Counted from the stretch's first letter, positions 25,300-34,269 are shown. The stretch is DNA of 43,925 nucleotides from Bacillota bacterium (GCA_022702935.2 JAKIML020000107.1:1-43925), one strand, 5' to 3'. Numbers and translations: made by a program. Notes: generated by a model from the sequence alone, not told the origin.

Positions 25300-25923
25300 A
25301 TGGTAACCGATGATTTGCTGGCTTATTATACCTTCGCAAAAGAAGTGCTGTACGACACATCCATGGGCATGATCAGGAGTGTTTTTCCCATCCGGAGCGT
25401 GGAAAGATGCTATCTCTATAATGTGTCCTTCAGTACCCATATTCTGGATGCTACCCTTGAAATCCTCCTGGATTACACCCTTGAAATCATCTACAGCATT
25501 ATCAATGATAAAGGCGAGCTTGAAAGGATTAGCGAAATGATACAAAAGGACAAAATGCTGACCGTGGACTTAAAGCGTTATCCCTTGCTTATGGAGCAGG
25601 AGGAAGGCCAGGTGAGTTTTCATCATTGGGTCACTGACGCTTCCTATGAGGCCAAGATTGTGGATGAAAGCAAAATACAGCTCACCGTCCATGCCACCAT
25701 TGAAGGCTCTGCTGCCCGAAGACCCTATTTAAATCTATGTATGCTTGGTATTGAGGAGCCCAGGGAGGACCTTAAGGCCTGGGAGGATCCCATCCATCTT
25801 TCAAGGCAGTTAGCCCAGGTGAGGAAGAACCTGGACATTGCTCATGAGAGGCTCAGTGAAAAGAACTATATCATTGACGGCCTCATACAGGTTTTAAGAG
25901 CGTGGGAAAAGAAGGAATCCTAA
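25300..25923 (+). CDS. Uncharacterised soluble protein
   Basis: 207 residues starting MVTDDLLAYYTFAKEVLYDT, with GGGGGGAGG upstream of the ATG. I recognise no family. The N-terminal half is mixed alpha/beta with a single Cys in RCYLYNVSF. The C-terminal 45 residues (RQLAQVRKNLDIAHERLSEK) form a charged helix that may be a short coiled coil. No signal peptide or membrane segment is seen. A bidirectional hairpin separates it from the convergent gene to its right. Codon use resembles the neighbours, so it does not look recently acquired. Confidence 0.75.
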   Translation: MVTDDLLAYYTFAKEVLYDTSMGMIRSVFPIRSVERCYLYNVSFSTHILDATLEILLDYTLEIIYSIINDKGELERISEMIQKDKMLTVDLKRYPLLMEQEEGQVSFHHWVTDASYEAKIVDESKIQLTVHATIEGSAARRPYLNLCMLGIEEPREDLKAWEDPIHLSRQLAQVRKNLDIAHERLSEKNYIIDGLIQVLRAWEKKES

Positions 25924-25931
25924 GCAAAATA

Positions 25932-25964
25932 ATACCCCTGTAAAATATCTTTTTACAGGGGTAT
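25932..25964. terminator. Bidirectional terminator
   Basis: ATACCCCTGTAAAA (25932-25945) pairs perfectly with TTTTACAGGGGTAT (25951-25964) over a 5-base loop. On the minus strand it is followed by TATTTTGC. It serves the two convergent uncharacterised genes. Confidence 0.85.
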
Positions 25965-25993
25965 GCTCAACGGGTAATGCTGCTGGATAGGAT

Positions 25994-26806
25994 TCATTTG
26001 CAGATAAACTCAGGCTTACCTTGGATGATGACATCCTGATCAATACCCAGCTTATCAATAATATCCTCGGTTACCGTCAACTCTACGATGGTGGTCCAAA
26101 CGAAGCTGCCGCCGCCAATATCGACCTGGAAGGTATCCAGAACGTCAATATCATACTTAAGATCCTTCAAAAGGATGTAGGACTGCAGGCTGGGGTCATC
26201 CAATACACAGCGATTCAGATGAGGCGTGAAGTCTGTGAAGGGGATGGATACACTATACTCAAAGCTTGTATAATTGTTCACACCTGCAGAAACAATGATC
26301 AGGGATTCGTTGGGCACCTTATGGGTTTGATGCTGTAAAACAGGCACACCGGCGGCATTGATGACGGTGGAGTCCACAAAGGCTTTCGTCGTCAGCGCAT
26401 TGTACTGTAAGCGATTGGACAGGTTTCTGGGCAGTGTCAGAACATCAAAGGTTCCGTCCTCAAACTCAACCAACAAAACCAATTGATACCTGTGGGTTAC
26501 CTTGGACTTGCTGTTGCAAATCAAGGTGTTTCTGGGATAATCGGTTTCAATAACACGCTTGCAGAGCTTCACGCATCTGACAGGTGAGCCTAAATCCGGC
26601 ACCGGCCCAGGTACGCTTCCGTTGTTGATAATATACAGCCTAAAAGGTCTTTTAACGCCAACAGCGACATTCTCCTCAGTGTATTTCTCCTGCCACAGCG
26701 TAGCCACATTATTCAAGACTTTCTTACCAAGAATCTGCTTGGTGAATATATCGATTTCAGGCAGGACTTTCTCAGGCAGGGTTTGGATGCTGCTCTCTTC
26801 TGGCAT
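25994..26806 (-). CDS. Uncharacterised protein, paralogue of the gene at 287-970
   Basis: 270 residues, soluble, with AGGAG just before the ATG at 26806. It shares the pattern described for the gene at 287-970 (RPFRLYIINNGS, later CVKLCKR, NTLICNSKSK, LLVEFEDGTFDVLTLPRNL). It also shares the C-terminal element DIIDKLGIDQDVIIQGKPEF. It carries an extra N-terminal segment (QTLPEKVLPEIDIFTKQILG) of about 40 residues. The upstream region holds an exact sigma-K-type motif. A beta-rich protein secreted to or assembled on the forming spore is a reasonable guess, not a demonstrated fact. Confidence 0.78.
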   Translation of the reverse strand: MPEESSIQTLPEKVLPEIDIFTKQILGKKVLNNVATLWQEKYTEENVAVGVKRPFRLYIINNGSVPGPVPDLGSPVRCVKLCKRVIETDYPRNTLICNSKSKVTHRYQLVLLVEFEDGTFDVLTLPRNLSNRLQYNALTTKAFVDSTVINAAGVPVLQHQTHKVPNESLIIVSAGVNNYTSFEYSVSIPFTDFTPHLNRCVLDDPSLQSYILLKDLKYDIDVLDTFQVDIGGGSFVWTTIVELTVTEDIIDKLGIDQDVIIQGKPEFICK

Positions 26807-26839
26807 ATGATCAACTCCTGATGTTACAACTTTCTGCTT

Positions 26840-26867
26840 TATATTATGTTATCTGGGATAGGTCTGT
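26840..26867 (-). promoter_or_regulatory. Candidate sigma-K-type promoter
   Basis: Reading leftward: AC (26867-26866), 17 bases, CATAATATA (26848-26840). This is an exact match to AC-N16/17-CATANNNTA, with the same spacing as the site before the paralogue at 287. The -35 end abuts the stop of the upstream gene, so the paralogue can be expressed independently of it. Confidence 0.45.
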
Positions 26868-27310
26868 TACTTGAAAAACCTTGATAATTTACTTCCCGTT
26901 GCTTTCTTTTGCTCCTGCTGCTGTATCCATGCGGTTTTTTCATTCATAGTGTCAAGGAGCTGTTTGAGTAAGGTCATTTCCTTTTGCAGCTCTCCTAAAC
27001 GAGTCATTTCCTTTTGGAGTTCTCCCAGCCTGGTCATGATATCGGTTTGTGTCTGCTTAATGGGTTTTGTGGCTTCGTGAATTATCTCATGAATATTGGA
27101 TTCCTTGTTTTCTTGTTCAGGAGCCTTGGCTGCCGATGTTTGACCTGTTTTATTGGATTTTAGCTCATAGGCCACGACAGGCTTTTTATGTAACTCCATG
27201 GAGAGACCTTTGAGTATATCTTCTCTCTGTCTATCTTCAGTCTCGCTCTTTTCCTTGGATATACGCCTCCAGCCCGAGCTGTAGGTCGAATGATAATTGA
27301 AATCATCCAT
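26867..27310 (-). CDS. Coiled-coil protein with tandem 10-residue repeats
   Basis: 147 residues, very polar, with no signal peptide. The N-terminal third has YHSTYSSGWRRISKEKSE. A Lys/Glu/Gln-rich linker follows. Residues from about 92 carry the repeat MTRLGELQKE twice and a diverged third unit MTLLKQLLDT, predicted to form an alpha-helical coiled coil. The protein ends SKLSRFFK. AAGAAGTGA before the ATG is a modest ribosome site. Together with the next gene it forms a leftward pair, but each may have its own sporulation-type promoter. I do not recognise a family; a scaffold or coat-associated role is speculative. Confidence 0.7.
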   Translation of the reverse strand: MDDFNYHSTYSSGWRRISKEKSETEDRQREDILKGLSMELHKKPVVAYELKSNKTGQTSAAKAPEQENKESNIHEIIHEATKPIKQTQTDIMTRLGELQKEMTRLGELQKEMTLLKQLLDTMNEKTAWIQQQEQKKATGSKLSRFFK

Positions 27311-27344
27311 GCTGCGTCACTTCTTTCAAAGTTAATCTCAATTA

Positions 27345-27371
27345 ATTATATGAATCATGGTCAAAAAGTAT
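27345..27371 (-). promoter_or_regulatory. Possible sigma-E-like promoter of the coiled-coil gene
   Basis: On the minus strand ATA (27371-27369), 16 bases, CATATAAT (27352-27345). This is near the Bacillus sigma-E consensus. The region is AT-rich, so chance cannot be excluded. Confidence 0.3.
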
Positions 27372-27414
27372 ATTAAAACGCCTGCTTTCAACAGCTTGTA
27401 CCAAATAGAAGGAT

Positions 27415-27443
27415 TTGACAGACAGAGTTGTAAAACATACAAT
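27415..27443 (+). promoter_or_regulatory. Sigma-A promoter of the MBL-fold lipoprotein gene
   Basis: A perfect TTGACA at 27415-27420, a 17-base spacer and TACAAT at 27438-27443, 36 bases before the ATG at 27480. Its position supports that start over an earlier one. Confidence 0.8.
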
Positions 27444-27479
27444 AAGGAATGCAATGATAAAATGGAGGAAAATGTCTCT

Positions 27480-28280
27480 ATGAACATTAAGACAAGGTTT
27501 CTGGCGCTATGCCTGATAGGGCTTGTGCTTTTCATGCTGCCAGCCTGCAGCCATTCAACGCCTCAGCCCACCCAGGAACCGCTGACCAGGCCCGATGAGT
27601 CCTTTTTACAATTTGGCGAAACCAATGAGACCATTGTTGAGCTGACTAAAATTAACAGCTCAGTCTGGGTTCATACCTCCTATTATGAGGAGAATGGGGC
27701 ACTTCTTCCTACCAATGGCCTGGTGGTGCTCACCAATAAATCAGTGGTGCTTATTGATACGCCGCATACTGAGGCTCAGCTTGTGAGCCTGACCAAGTTA
27801 ATTAAGCAGGCCTTTAACGGAACCATCAAGACAGTCATCGTCACCCATGCCCATGAGAAATGCATGGGGGGCGTGGCCTATCTGAAAAAGAATGAAATCC
27901 CTGTCTCCAGTCTTGAAGTGGTGGCTGCGGCAGCCCAAGCAAAGGGCTTGCCCGTTCCCGATCAGATGATCGAGGGAGAATCGGGGGAGATGGAAATTGA
28001 TAATACCGTTTTTGAGCTGTTTTATCCCGGCGGAAGCGCTACTCCCGACAATACGGTGGTTTGGATCGACAAGCATAATGTGCTCTATGGCGGCTGTCTC
28101 ATAAGGCAATATGGTGCCGATTCTCTGGGAGATACTCCCGAGGCCGATTTGGGCCAATGGAAAACAGCTCTGGAAAACATCAGGGATAAATATGCCGAAG
28201 CCGATATTGTCGTCCCCAGCCAGGGACAATGGGGGGACACAAGTCTCATTGACTATACCCTTGAGCTTCTTGAGGAATAA
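27480..28280 (+). CDS. Lipoprotein of the class B1 metallo-beta-lactamase type with a degenerate metal site
   Basis: 266 residues from the ATG at 27480 (GGAGG upstream, promoter directly before). The signal peptide ends in the lipobox LPAC (Cys23). The mature part follows the Bacillus cereus BcII pattern closely: VLIDTPHTEAQ, VTHAHEKCMGG, FYPGGSATPDNTVVWID, LYGGCLIRQ, VVPSQGQWGD. Compared with BcII from memory, His116, His118 and Cys221 are kept (His123, His125, Cys206 here). Asp120 is replaced by Lys127, His196 by Ala187 and His263 by Gln248. Half of the zinc ligands are therefore lost and hydrolysis of beta-lactams is unlikely. It may be a binding protein or a decayed enzyme; the clean full-length frame favours a retained, changed function. 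Confidence 0.85.
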   Translation: MNIKTRFLALCLIGLVLFMLPACSHSTPQPTQEPLTRPDESFLQFGETNETIVELTKINSSVWVHTSYYEENGALLPTNGLVVLTNKSVVLIDTPHTEAQLVSLTKLIKQAFNGTIKTVIVTHAHEKCMGGVAYLKKNEIPVSSLEVVAAAAQAKGLPVPDQMIEGESGEMEIDNTVFELFYPGGSATPDNTVVWIDKHNVLYGGCLIRQYGADSLGDTPEADLGQWKTALENIRDKYAEADIVVPSQGQWGDTSLIDYTLELLEE

Positions 28281-28584
28281 GTGAAAAGGTACACACCGGG
28301 GCGTTCATTTGGAACGCCTCTTTTTTTGATGTTCTTTATTCTGCCCATTCCATTATTGCCTGCGTGTCAGGGCAATAATACCGTTGGGGCCTGTTTTTTT
28401 AAAATTGGGTTAAATAAAGGGTTACAGCATTCTGAGCTTCATATCGAATACTAAAGCATTAAGAGCGATCATAAAATGAATCAATCTAACTCCATGTCCC
28501 TATCCCTATCACTATCCATGCAATGGCGCACACCGGATTGTGATAAAGGGCATTGGATGAAATTTTTAGATGGAGGAATGAGAA
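28281..28584 (+). other. Intergenic region of 304 bases
   Basis: It holds the terminator at 28298-28327 and a second hairpin (ATTATTGCC 28352-28360 with GGCAATAAT 28371-28379). A pyrimidine-rich stretch with the repeated unit TATCCC/TATCAC lies near 28500. The region also serves as the leader of the peptide transporter operon. No gene is seen. The promoter for the operon was not found with confidence. Confidence 0.5.
28298..28327 (+). terminator. Terminator after the MBL-fold lipoprotein gene
   Basis: GGGGCGTTC (28298-28306) pairs with GAACGCCTC (28312-28320), one G-T pair, followed by seven T residues. Confidence 0.9.
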
Positions 28585-30282
28585 ATGAAGAAGCTAAGGA
28601 TCACCGCATTGATTGCTCTTATTTTGTGCTGTTCTGTGCTCATTGTTTCTTGCGGAACCCAGACATCAAGTAAAAGCTGGGATTTAGCGGCTAAACAGAT
28701 TGACATTATTCGCGGCACAAATCCCGAAAAAAGCCCCGATGCAGCCAAGAACCGCAAGGATACCCTTGTTATCGGATCTACCGACTTTAATGGAATCTTT
28801 ACATCAAGCTGGAGCCAGACTGTTTATGACCAATATGTTACTGTACTGGTTCAAGGTACTATAGTAGAGCCTGACTTTGATGCGCAGCCCATTCCAGGTT
28901 TCTGTGATTTTAAAATATCCGACGATGGCCTCACCTATACCTTTACCCTCAAGAACGGGGTGAAATTCTCGGACGGAACCCCTGTTACAGCCAAGGACAT
29001 TGAGTTTACCTGGTATGTAATGTGTGATCCTGCCTATGACGGTGATGTTGACATGGCATCTATAAAGATTGTAGGTGCTCAGGATTATATGGATAACAAG
29101 GCTGATACCATTTCAGGCATCAAGGTAATCAATGACAAAACTATTGAAGCCAGGCTTGAAGAGGTCAATGCCAAAGCCATCTGGATTCTGGGCGGCGGTG
29201 GCATACTGAGCAAGGCCTATTATGGCAAGGATTATACAAAGGGCAATGTGGATGGAATTAAGGCCCTTCATAATACACCCTTCGGCGCCGGCCCCTATAA
29301 GCTTGTTGAGTTCAGATTGGGCGAGAGCATCACTCTGGTTGCCAATGAGCACTATTTCAAGGGAACGCCAAAGATTAAGAATGTCGTTTACTCTGTGACA
29401 CCTACGGGGCAGGAACTGGAACGTGTCAGACTGGGTGAAGTGGATATTGACTTCCCCACCGTGAATGAAGAAAACATCCAGGATGCTAAGAGCACCGGTT
29501 ATATTGATATCTATCGTTTCCCCACCAATGGCTATGGCTATGTGGGCTTTAAGCATGACGATCCCAAGTATTCCGACAAACGCGTGCGTCAGGCCCTGAT
29601 TCATGCCCTGAACCGCAAGGATGTGGTTGAGGTTGTTTATGGGCCCTATGCCAATGTCATTAATATCCCGCAATCCAAGGTATCCTGGGCCTATACCGAG
29701 GAAGGCATCAACACCTATGACTTTGACCTGGCCAAGGCCGAGGCGCTTCTCAAAGAGGCAGGCTGGACCAAGAATGCTCAGGGCAGGCTCGAAAAGGACG
29801 GTCAGGTATTTAAGATTGTCTTTACCACCATGCAGGGCCATCCTGTAACAGCGCCCATGCTTCCCGTGATGAAGGATGACTATGCCAAGCTGGGAATTGA
29901 CCTGGAAATCGAATATGTGGATTGGCCCACCCTGAGTGACAAGGTCAATGCCGGAACCGCCGATATGTGGTTTATGGCCTGGGGACTGGTTGCTGATCCC
30001 GATCCCTATAACATTTACGGATCTGACGGTACTCAGAACTACTACCGCTATAAGAACCCAGAAGCTGATAAGCTCATGAAGGATGCCGTCCACACCACCG
30101 ATATTGAAAAGCGTAAGGAACTCTACAAGAAGATCTACCAGATTTTCAACGAGGAAATACCTTGTATCTGGGTCTATCAAAGAAGCGATATGTGGGCTGT
30201 CAACAGCCGTGTCAAGAACTTCAAATGCTCACCTTATCGTGATTATGTCTACGATCTCTATCAGGTTGAACTGGCACAATAA
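28585..30282 (+). CDS. Peptide ABC transporter substrate-binding lipoprotein
   Basis: 565 residues of the SBP_bac_5 family (DppA/OppA type). The signal peptide ends in the lipobox VSC near residue 23. The family core is clear: YTFTLKNGVKFSDGTPVTAK near residue 115, and KRVRQALIHALNRKDVV near residue 335. It captures peptides (or nickel, in some members) outside the cell and hands them to the permeases encoded downstream. TGGAGGAATGAGAA precedes the ATG at 28585. A hairpin after it may let the binding protein be made in excess over the membrane parts. Confidence 0.95.
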   Translation: MKKLRITALIALILCCSVLIVSCGTQTSSKSWDLAAKQIDIIRGTNPEKSPDAAKNRKDTLVIGSTDFNGIFTSSWSQTVYDQYVTVLVQGTIVEPDFDAQPIPGFCDFKISDDGLTYTFTLKNGVKFSDGTPVTAKDIEFTWYVMCDPAYDGDVDMASIKIVGAQDYMDNKADTISGIKVINDKTIEARLEEVNAKAIWILGGGGILSKAYYGKDYTKGNVDGIKALHNTPFGAGPYKLVEFRLGESITLVANEHYFKGTPKIKNVVYSVTPTGQELERVRLGEVDIDFPTVNEENIQDAKSTGYIDIYRFPTNGYGYVGFKHDDPKYSDKRVRQALIHALNRKDVVEVVYGPYANVINIPQSKVSWAYTEEGINTYDFDLAKAEALLKEAGWTKNAQGRLEKDGQVFKIVFTTMQGHPVTAPMLPVMKDDYAKLGIDLEIEYVDWPTLSDKVNAGTADMWFMAWGLVADPDPYNIYGSDGTQNYYRYKNPEADKLMKDAVHTTDIEKRKELYKKIYQIFNEEIPCIWVYQRSDMWAVNSRVKNFKCSPYRDYVYDLYQVELAQ

Positions 30283-30348
30283 TCCCATGGTTAGTTTTTA
30301 AAGTATAGTAACGGTTTAGCCGTTGCCTGATTAATGCTGAATGGGCGG

Positions 30349-30381
30349 AAAATGCCCGGCTCAAAACGGGTCGGGTATTTT
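30349..30381 (+). terminator. Partial terminator / processing hairpin after the binding-protein gene
   Basis: AAAATGCCCG (30349-30358) pairs with CGGGTATTTT (30372-30381). There is no free T run beyond the stem. It is likely to reduce, not stop, transcription into the permease genes. Confidence 0.5.
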
Positions 30382-30411
30382 CTGCTAATCTGCCATGGGA
30401 AGGTGCAAGGG

Positions 30412-31380
30412 ATGAAAGAGTATATTATAAGAAGGTTGCTTCAGTACATACCCATTCTTATCGTTACAGCACTCATTATTTTCACCATTGTTGCCCTGAT
30501 TCCGGGTGATTATATCGACAGTGTAGCCTCATCAAATCCTAAATATACTGCTGAAAAAATTGCGGCTTTAAAGGCCAAATACGGATTCGACAAGCCCATC
30601 CTCCAACGTTTTCTCATTTGGATAGGCAATGCGCTGAAGTTAGACTTTGGTGAGTCCCTGAGCTATCAAAGGCCGGTCACAGAGGTCATCAGTTATTTTA
30701 TGTGGAACTCCTTTTATCTTGCCGCCATTGCTTTTCTGCTTGAGATTGTCATTGCCATTCCCATTGGCATTATATCGGCCACACGTCAATATTCCAAACT
30801 GGATTTCACGGTCACGGCCTTCTCCATGATTGGTCTTTCCATGCCCTCATTCTTTTTAGGTCTGCTGCTCAAAAAGATTTTCTGCATTGATTTACAGCTC
30901 CTGCCCCTGGCGGGAATGCGCACCGTAGGTGTCCAATATACGGGCTTTGTTGCCTTTTGGGATGTTTTTAAACACATGCTTTTGCCCGTGGTTGTTCTGG
31001 CCCTGCAGGGTATGGGCTCATGGATGCTCTATACACGCTCTTCCATGCTGGATGTTATTAAACAGGATTACATACGTACCGCCAGAGCCAAGGGCTTGTC
31101 CGAACGGGTTGTGATCTATAAGCATGCCTTGAGAAATGCTATGATACCCATTGTCAATCTTCTGGGCATGAGTATTCCCGGTCTTTTCACGGGAGCTATC
31201 ATCACCGAGCAGGTGTTTGCCTATCCCGGGGTGGGAAAGGCCGCCGTGGATGCCTTAAGCAAGCGGGATTACATGTTCGTGGTGGGCTTCAATCTCTTTG
31301 CCGCCCTCATGCTGTTTCTAGGCAATCTCCTGTCCGATATTGCCATGGCCATGGTTGACCCGCGTATAAAACTGAAATAG
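30412..31380 (+). CDS. Peptide ABC transporter permease (DppB/OppB type)
   Basis: 322 residues from the ATG at 30412 (MKEYIIRRLLQYIPILIVTA), chosen because GAAGGTGCAAGGG is directly upstream and the N-terminus is then standard; an open frame to 30334 is not needed. About six membrane segments are seen. The inner-membrane coupling loop (DYIRTARAKGLSERVVIYKH) that docks on the ATPases is intact. It pairs with the next gene to form the channel. Confidence 0.94.
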   Translation: MKEYIIRRLLQYIPILIVTALIIFTIVALIPGDYIDSVASSNPKYTAEKIAALKAKYGFDKPILQRFLIWIGNALKLDFGESLSYQRPVTEVISYFMWNSFYLAAIAFLLEIVIAIPIGIISATRQYSKLDFTVTAFSMIGLSMPSFFLGLLLKKIFCIDLQLLPLAGMRTVGVQYTGFVAFWDVFKHMLLPVVVLALQGMGSWMLYTRSSMLDVIKQDYIRTARAKGLSERVVIYKHALRNAMIPIVNLLGMSIPGLFTGAIITEQVFAYPGVGKAAVDALSKRDYMFVVGFNLFAALMLFLGNLLSDIAMAMVDPRIKLK

Positions 31381-31390
31381 GGGGGATTTT

Positions 31391-32308
31391 ATGCGTGAAT
31401 TATCTCTGAAGGATGCTTCCGTAGAGCATGAAGAGCGAATCCTTTCACCCTGGGCATTAGCCATGAAACGGTTTATGCGCAACAAGCTGGCCATTGCGGG
31501 ATTGGCGGTGCTGGGCGTCATTACACTTCTATGTATAATCGGGCCCATTCTTTCACCCTATGATATCCTGGAAACCAATATCCTCAACACCAAAAAGCCG
31601 CCCAGCGCCAAGCACTGGCTCGGTACCGACATTGCGGGACGGGATGTTCTGCTCAGACTCCTTTACGGCGGGCGTATATCGCTGACAGTTGGGCTGGTTT
31701 CCACCATTATCAACCTGTTCATTGGTGTTTTGGTAGGCGGCATAGCCGGTTATTATGGCGGAAAGCTGGATGGTTTTTTAATGCGCGTGACGGATATTTT
31801 CATGAGTCTGCCCCTTCTGCCCGTGCTCCTGGTGCTTGCCTCCATTATCTCCGACCTGCAGATTACCCCTGAGATTCGCATTTATTATGTCATGTTCATT
31901 ATCGGGGCCTTGACCTGGCCCTCCTTAGCCCGGCTGGTCCGGGGCCAGATTCTATCCTTAAGAGAGCAGGAGTTCATGCTGGCCACCGAGGCCCTGGGCT
32001 TAACCGATGGGCGTAAAATCTTCAGGCATCTCATTCCCAATGTTATCCCCATTATTGTGGTCAACACCACTCTTAATATCGGCGGCTCCATTATCATCGA
32101 GTCCACCTTAAGCTTTCTGGGCCTGGGAGTAGCGCCCCCGTACCCTTCCTGGGGAAACATGGTCAATGTGGTCAATGATTTCAAGGAATTCCGGCTTCGG
32201 CCGTGGCTTTGGGTTCCCCCAGGCATCATGATATTTCTAACGGTCATGGCCATCAATTTTATCGGAAACGGCCTCAGAGATGCCTTTGATCCGAAAATGA
32301 AGCAATAG
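31391..32308 (+). CDS. Peptide ABC transporter permease (DppC/OppC type)
   Basis: 305 residues, with an N-terminal cytosolic segment, then about six membrane segments. The family marker AKHWLGTDIAGRDVLLRLLYG near residue 70 and the coupling loop FMLATEALGLTDGRKIFRHL are both present. It forms the permease heterodimer with the preceding gene. AGGGGGGATTTT lies upstream of the ATG, 10 bases after the preceding stop. Confidence 0.94.
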   Translation: MRELSLKDASVEHEERILSPWALAMKRFMRNKLAIAGLAVLGVITLLCIIGPILSPYDILETNILNTKKPPSAKHWLGTDIAGRDVLLRLLYGGRISLTVGLVSTIINLFIGVLVGGIAGYYGGKLDGFLMRVTDIFMSLPLLPVLLVLASIISDLQITPEIRIYYVMFIIGALTWPSLARLVRGQILSLREQEFMLATEALGLTDGRKIFRHLIPNVIPIIVVNTTLNIGGSIIIESTLSFLGLGVAPPYPSWGNMVNVVNDFKEFRLRPWLWVPPGIMIFLTVMAINFIGNGLRDAFDPKMKQ

Positions 32309-32320
32309 GAGGGTGAGAAT

Positions 32321-33307
32321 ATGGCAGAGACTTTAGTAGAATTCAGCGATCTTCACACCTATTTTCAAACCGATCGGGGCACGGTGAAAGCGGTCAATGG
32401 CGTCTCCTTCAAGATAAAGGAGGGCGAAACGGTTTGTGTGGTTGGGGAGTCGGGCTGCGGAAAATCGGTTACGGCACTGTCACTGATGCGGCTCATACCC
32501 AGGCCTCCCGGGGAGATTGTCAAAGGTGAGATACTCTATAGGGGACGGGATCTCACAAAGGTCAGCGATGAAGAGATTCGCAGGATTAACGGCAACGAGA
32601 TAGCTATGATTTTTCAGGAGCCCATGACTTCCTTAAATCCCGTGTTCAAGGCAGGGGAACAGATCGCCGAGGCCATTATGCTGCACCAAAGGATCACGGC
32701 CTCCGAGGCAAAGGCCCGCGCCATCCATATGCTGGAGCTGGTGAATATCCCTAACGCCTCACGGGTCTATGAGGCCTATCCCCATGAGCTGTCGGGCGGC
32801 ATGCGCCAGCGGGTCATGACGGCCATGGCCTTAAGCTGTAATCCCCGGCTCTTGATTGCCGACGAGCCCACCACCGCCCTGGATGTGACCATTCAGGCAC
32901 AGATTCTGGACCTTATCCGGGATATGAAGAAGAAACTGAACATGTCGGTGATGCTTATTACCCATGACCTGGGTGTGGTGGCCGAAATGGCCGATTATGT
33001 GGTGGTCATGTACTGCGGAAAGGTGATAGAGGAAGGGCCCGTTATTGAAATCTTTAAGAATCCCAAGCATCCCTATACACTGGGACTGCTCAGATCCAAG
33101 CCCGTGCTCTCCCGGCATCGTGGCAGGCTTTATTCCATACCGGGCCAGGTGCCTAATCCCATTGGCCTTAATGATAACTGTTATTTTTCAGGCCGCTGCG
33201 AAAACTGTATGCTCAAATGCAAGGATTCTGTCCCGCCCCTGATCACCCTTGGTCGTAACCACAAGGTGGCGTGCTTTCTTTTTAACGAGAAAGGAGAAAA
33301 AACATGA
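32321..33307 (+). CDS. Peptide ABC transporter ATP-binding protein (DppD/OppD type)
   Basis: 328 residues. Walker A GESGCGKS, the ABC signature LSGGMRQR, Walker [10 protein letters not shown] and the switch His in ITHDLG are intact. The C-terminal oligopeptide extension has a Cys set ([14 protein letters not shown]) that in related ATPases binds an iron-sulphur cluster. The ATG follows AGGAGGGTGAG. The end overlaps the next start by 4 bases (ATGA). Confidence 0.95.
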   Translation: MAETLVEFSDLHTYFQTDRGTVKAVNGVSFKIKEGETVCVVGESGCGKSVTALSLMRLIPRPPGEIVKGEILYRGRDLTKVSDEEIRRINGNEIAMIFQEPMTSLNPVFKAGEQIAEAIMLHQRITASEAKARAIHMLELVNIPNASRVYEAYPHELSGGMRQRVMTAMALSCNPRLLIADEPTTALDVTIQAQILDLIRDMKKKLNMSVMLITHDLGVVAEMADYVVVMYCGKVIEEGPVIEIFKNPKHPYTLGLLRSKPVLSRHRGRLYSIPGQVPNPIGLNDNCYFSGRCENCMLKCKDSVPPLITLGRNHKVACFLFNEKGEKT

Positions 33308-34269
33308 GTCAAGCATTAATACGCGTTGAGCATCTGAAGAAGTATTTCCCTGTGTCGGGTGGAATTTTCAGAAAGACTGTGGGCTATATCAAGGCCGTGG
33401 ATGATATATCCTTTGAGATTAAAAGAGGGGAGACCCTCGGATTGGTCGGGGAATCGGGCTGCGGGAAAAGCACCGTAGGCCGTACTCTGCTCAGGCTCTA
33501 TGAGAAAACCGCCGGGCAGGTCTTCTACAGAGATCAGGATATATTTAATCTGAACAGAAAAAGGCTGCGCCAGCTCAGGCCCAAAATGCAGATAGTTTTT
33601 CAAGATCCCTATGGCTCCCTTAATCCGCGTATGACAGTGGGCAATATTATTGGGGAGGCCCTGCTGAGTCATCGGCTTGTAGGAAGGGATAACTATGAGA
33701 AGCGAGTCATGAAGGTTATGGAGGACTGCGGCCTGCCGTCCTATTACATGGATCGCTATCCCCACGAGTTTTCGGGTGGGCAGCGGCAAAGAATTGGCAT
33801 TGCCAGAGCCCTTGCTTTGGAACCTGAGTTTATTGTGGCCGATGAGCCCGTATCGGCCCTGGATGTGTCCATTCAGTCCCAGATTATCAATCTGCTCATG
33901 GATCTTCAAAAACAGCATGGTTTGACCTATCTGTTCATCAGCCACGATCTGTCGGTGGTGGAGCATATATCCACCCGGGTGGCCATTATGTATCTGGGAT
34001 CGCTGGTGGAAATAGGTCCTAAGGAAAGCGTCTTCTCAAAGCCCCTGCACCCCTATACCAAGGCCCTCATGTCTGCGGTTCCCGTCCCCGACCCCACCAT
34101 AAAGCGGGAGCGGATTGTCTTGGAAGGTGATATTCCTTCCCCCGACAAGCCCCCTGCCGGCTGCAAGTTTCATACACGATGTCCTGTGGCCATTGCCAAA
34201 TGCAAGTCCCAGACCCCTGAGCTGGTTTTAAGGGGACATGACCATTGTGTGGCCTGCCATCTTGTTTAG
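33304..34269 (+). CDS. Peptide ABC transporter ATP-binding protein (DppF/OppF type)
   Basis: 321 residues. Walker [10 protein letters not shown], signature FSGGQRQR, Walker [13 protein letters not shown] and switch FISHDLS are intact. The C-terminal Cys-containing tail ([13 protein letters not shown]) matches the family. It forms the ATPase heterodimer with the preceding protein, and the ATGA overlap couples their translation. It is the last gene of the operon's recognisable transporter part. Confidence 0.95.
   Translation: MSQALIRVEHLKKYFPVSGGIFRKTVGYIKAVDDISFEIKRGETLGLVGESGCGKSTVGRTLLRLYEKTAGQVFYRDQDIFNLNRKRLRQLRPKMQIVFQDPYGSLNPRMTVGNIIGEALLSHRLVGRDNYEKRVMKVMEDCGLPSYYMDRYPHEFSGGQRQRIGIARALALEPEFIVADEPVSALDVSIQSQIINLLMDLQKQHGLTYLFISHDLSVVEHISTRVAIMYLGSLVEIGPKESVFSKPLHPYTKALMSAVPVPDPTIKRERIVLEGDIPSPDKPPAGCKFHTRCPVAIAKCKSQTPELVLRGHDHCVACHLV

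Noticed and set aside
27357-27479. Earlier start for the MBL-fold lipoprotein
   Set aside because: The added 41 residues would place the signal peptide inside the protein, and a perfect promoter lies within this stretch.
28476-28673. Open frame overlapping the start of the peptide-binding-protein gene
   Set aside because: It has no ribosome site and overlaps a certain gene start in another frame; low-complexity TATCCC repeats create the open run.
29113-30180. Antisense open frame of 355 codons inside the peptide-binding-protein gene
   Set aside because: It is fully opposite a certain gene, has no recognisable family and arises from the codon bias of that gene. The same applies to the 297-codon antisense frame at 19680-20573 inside rel.
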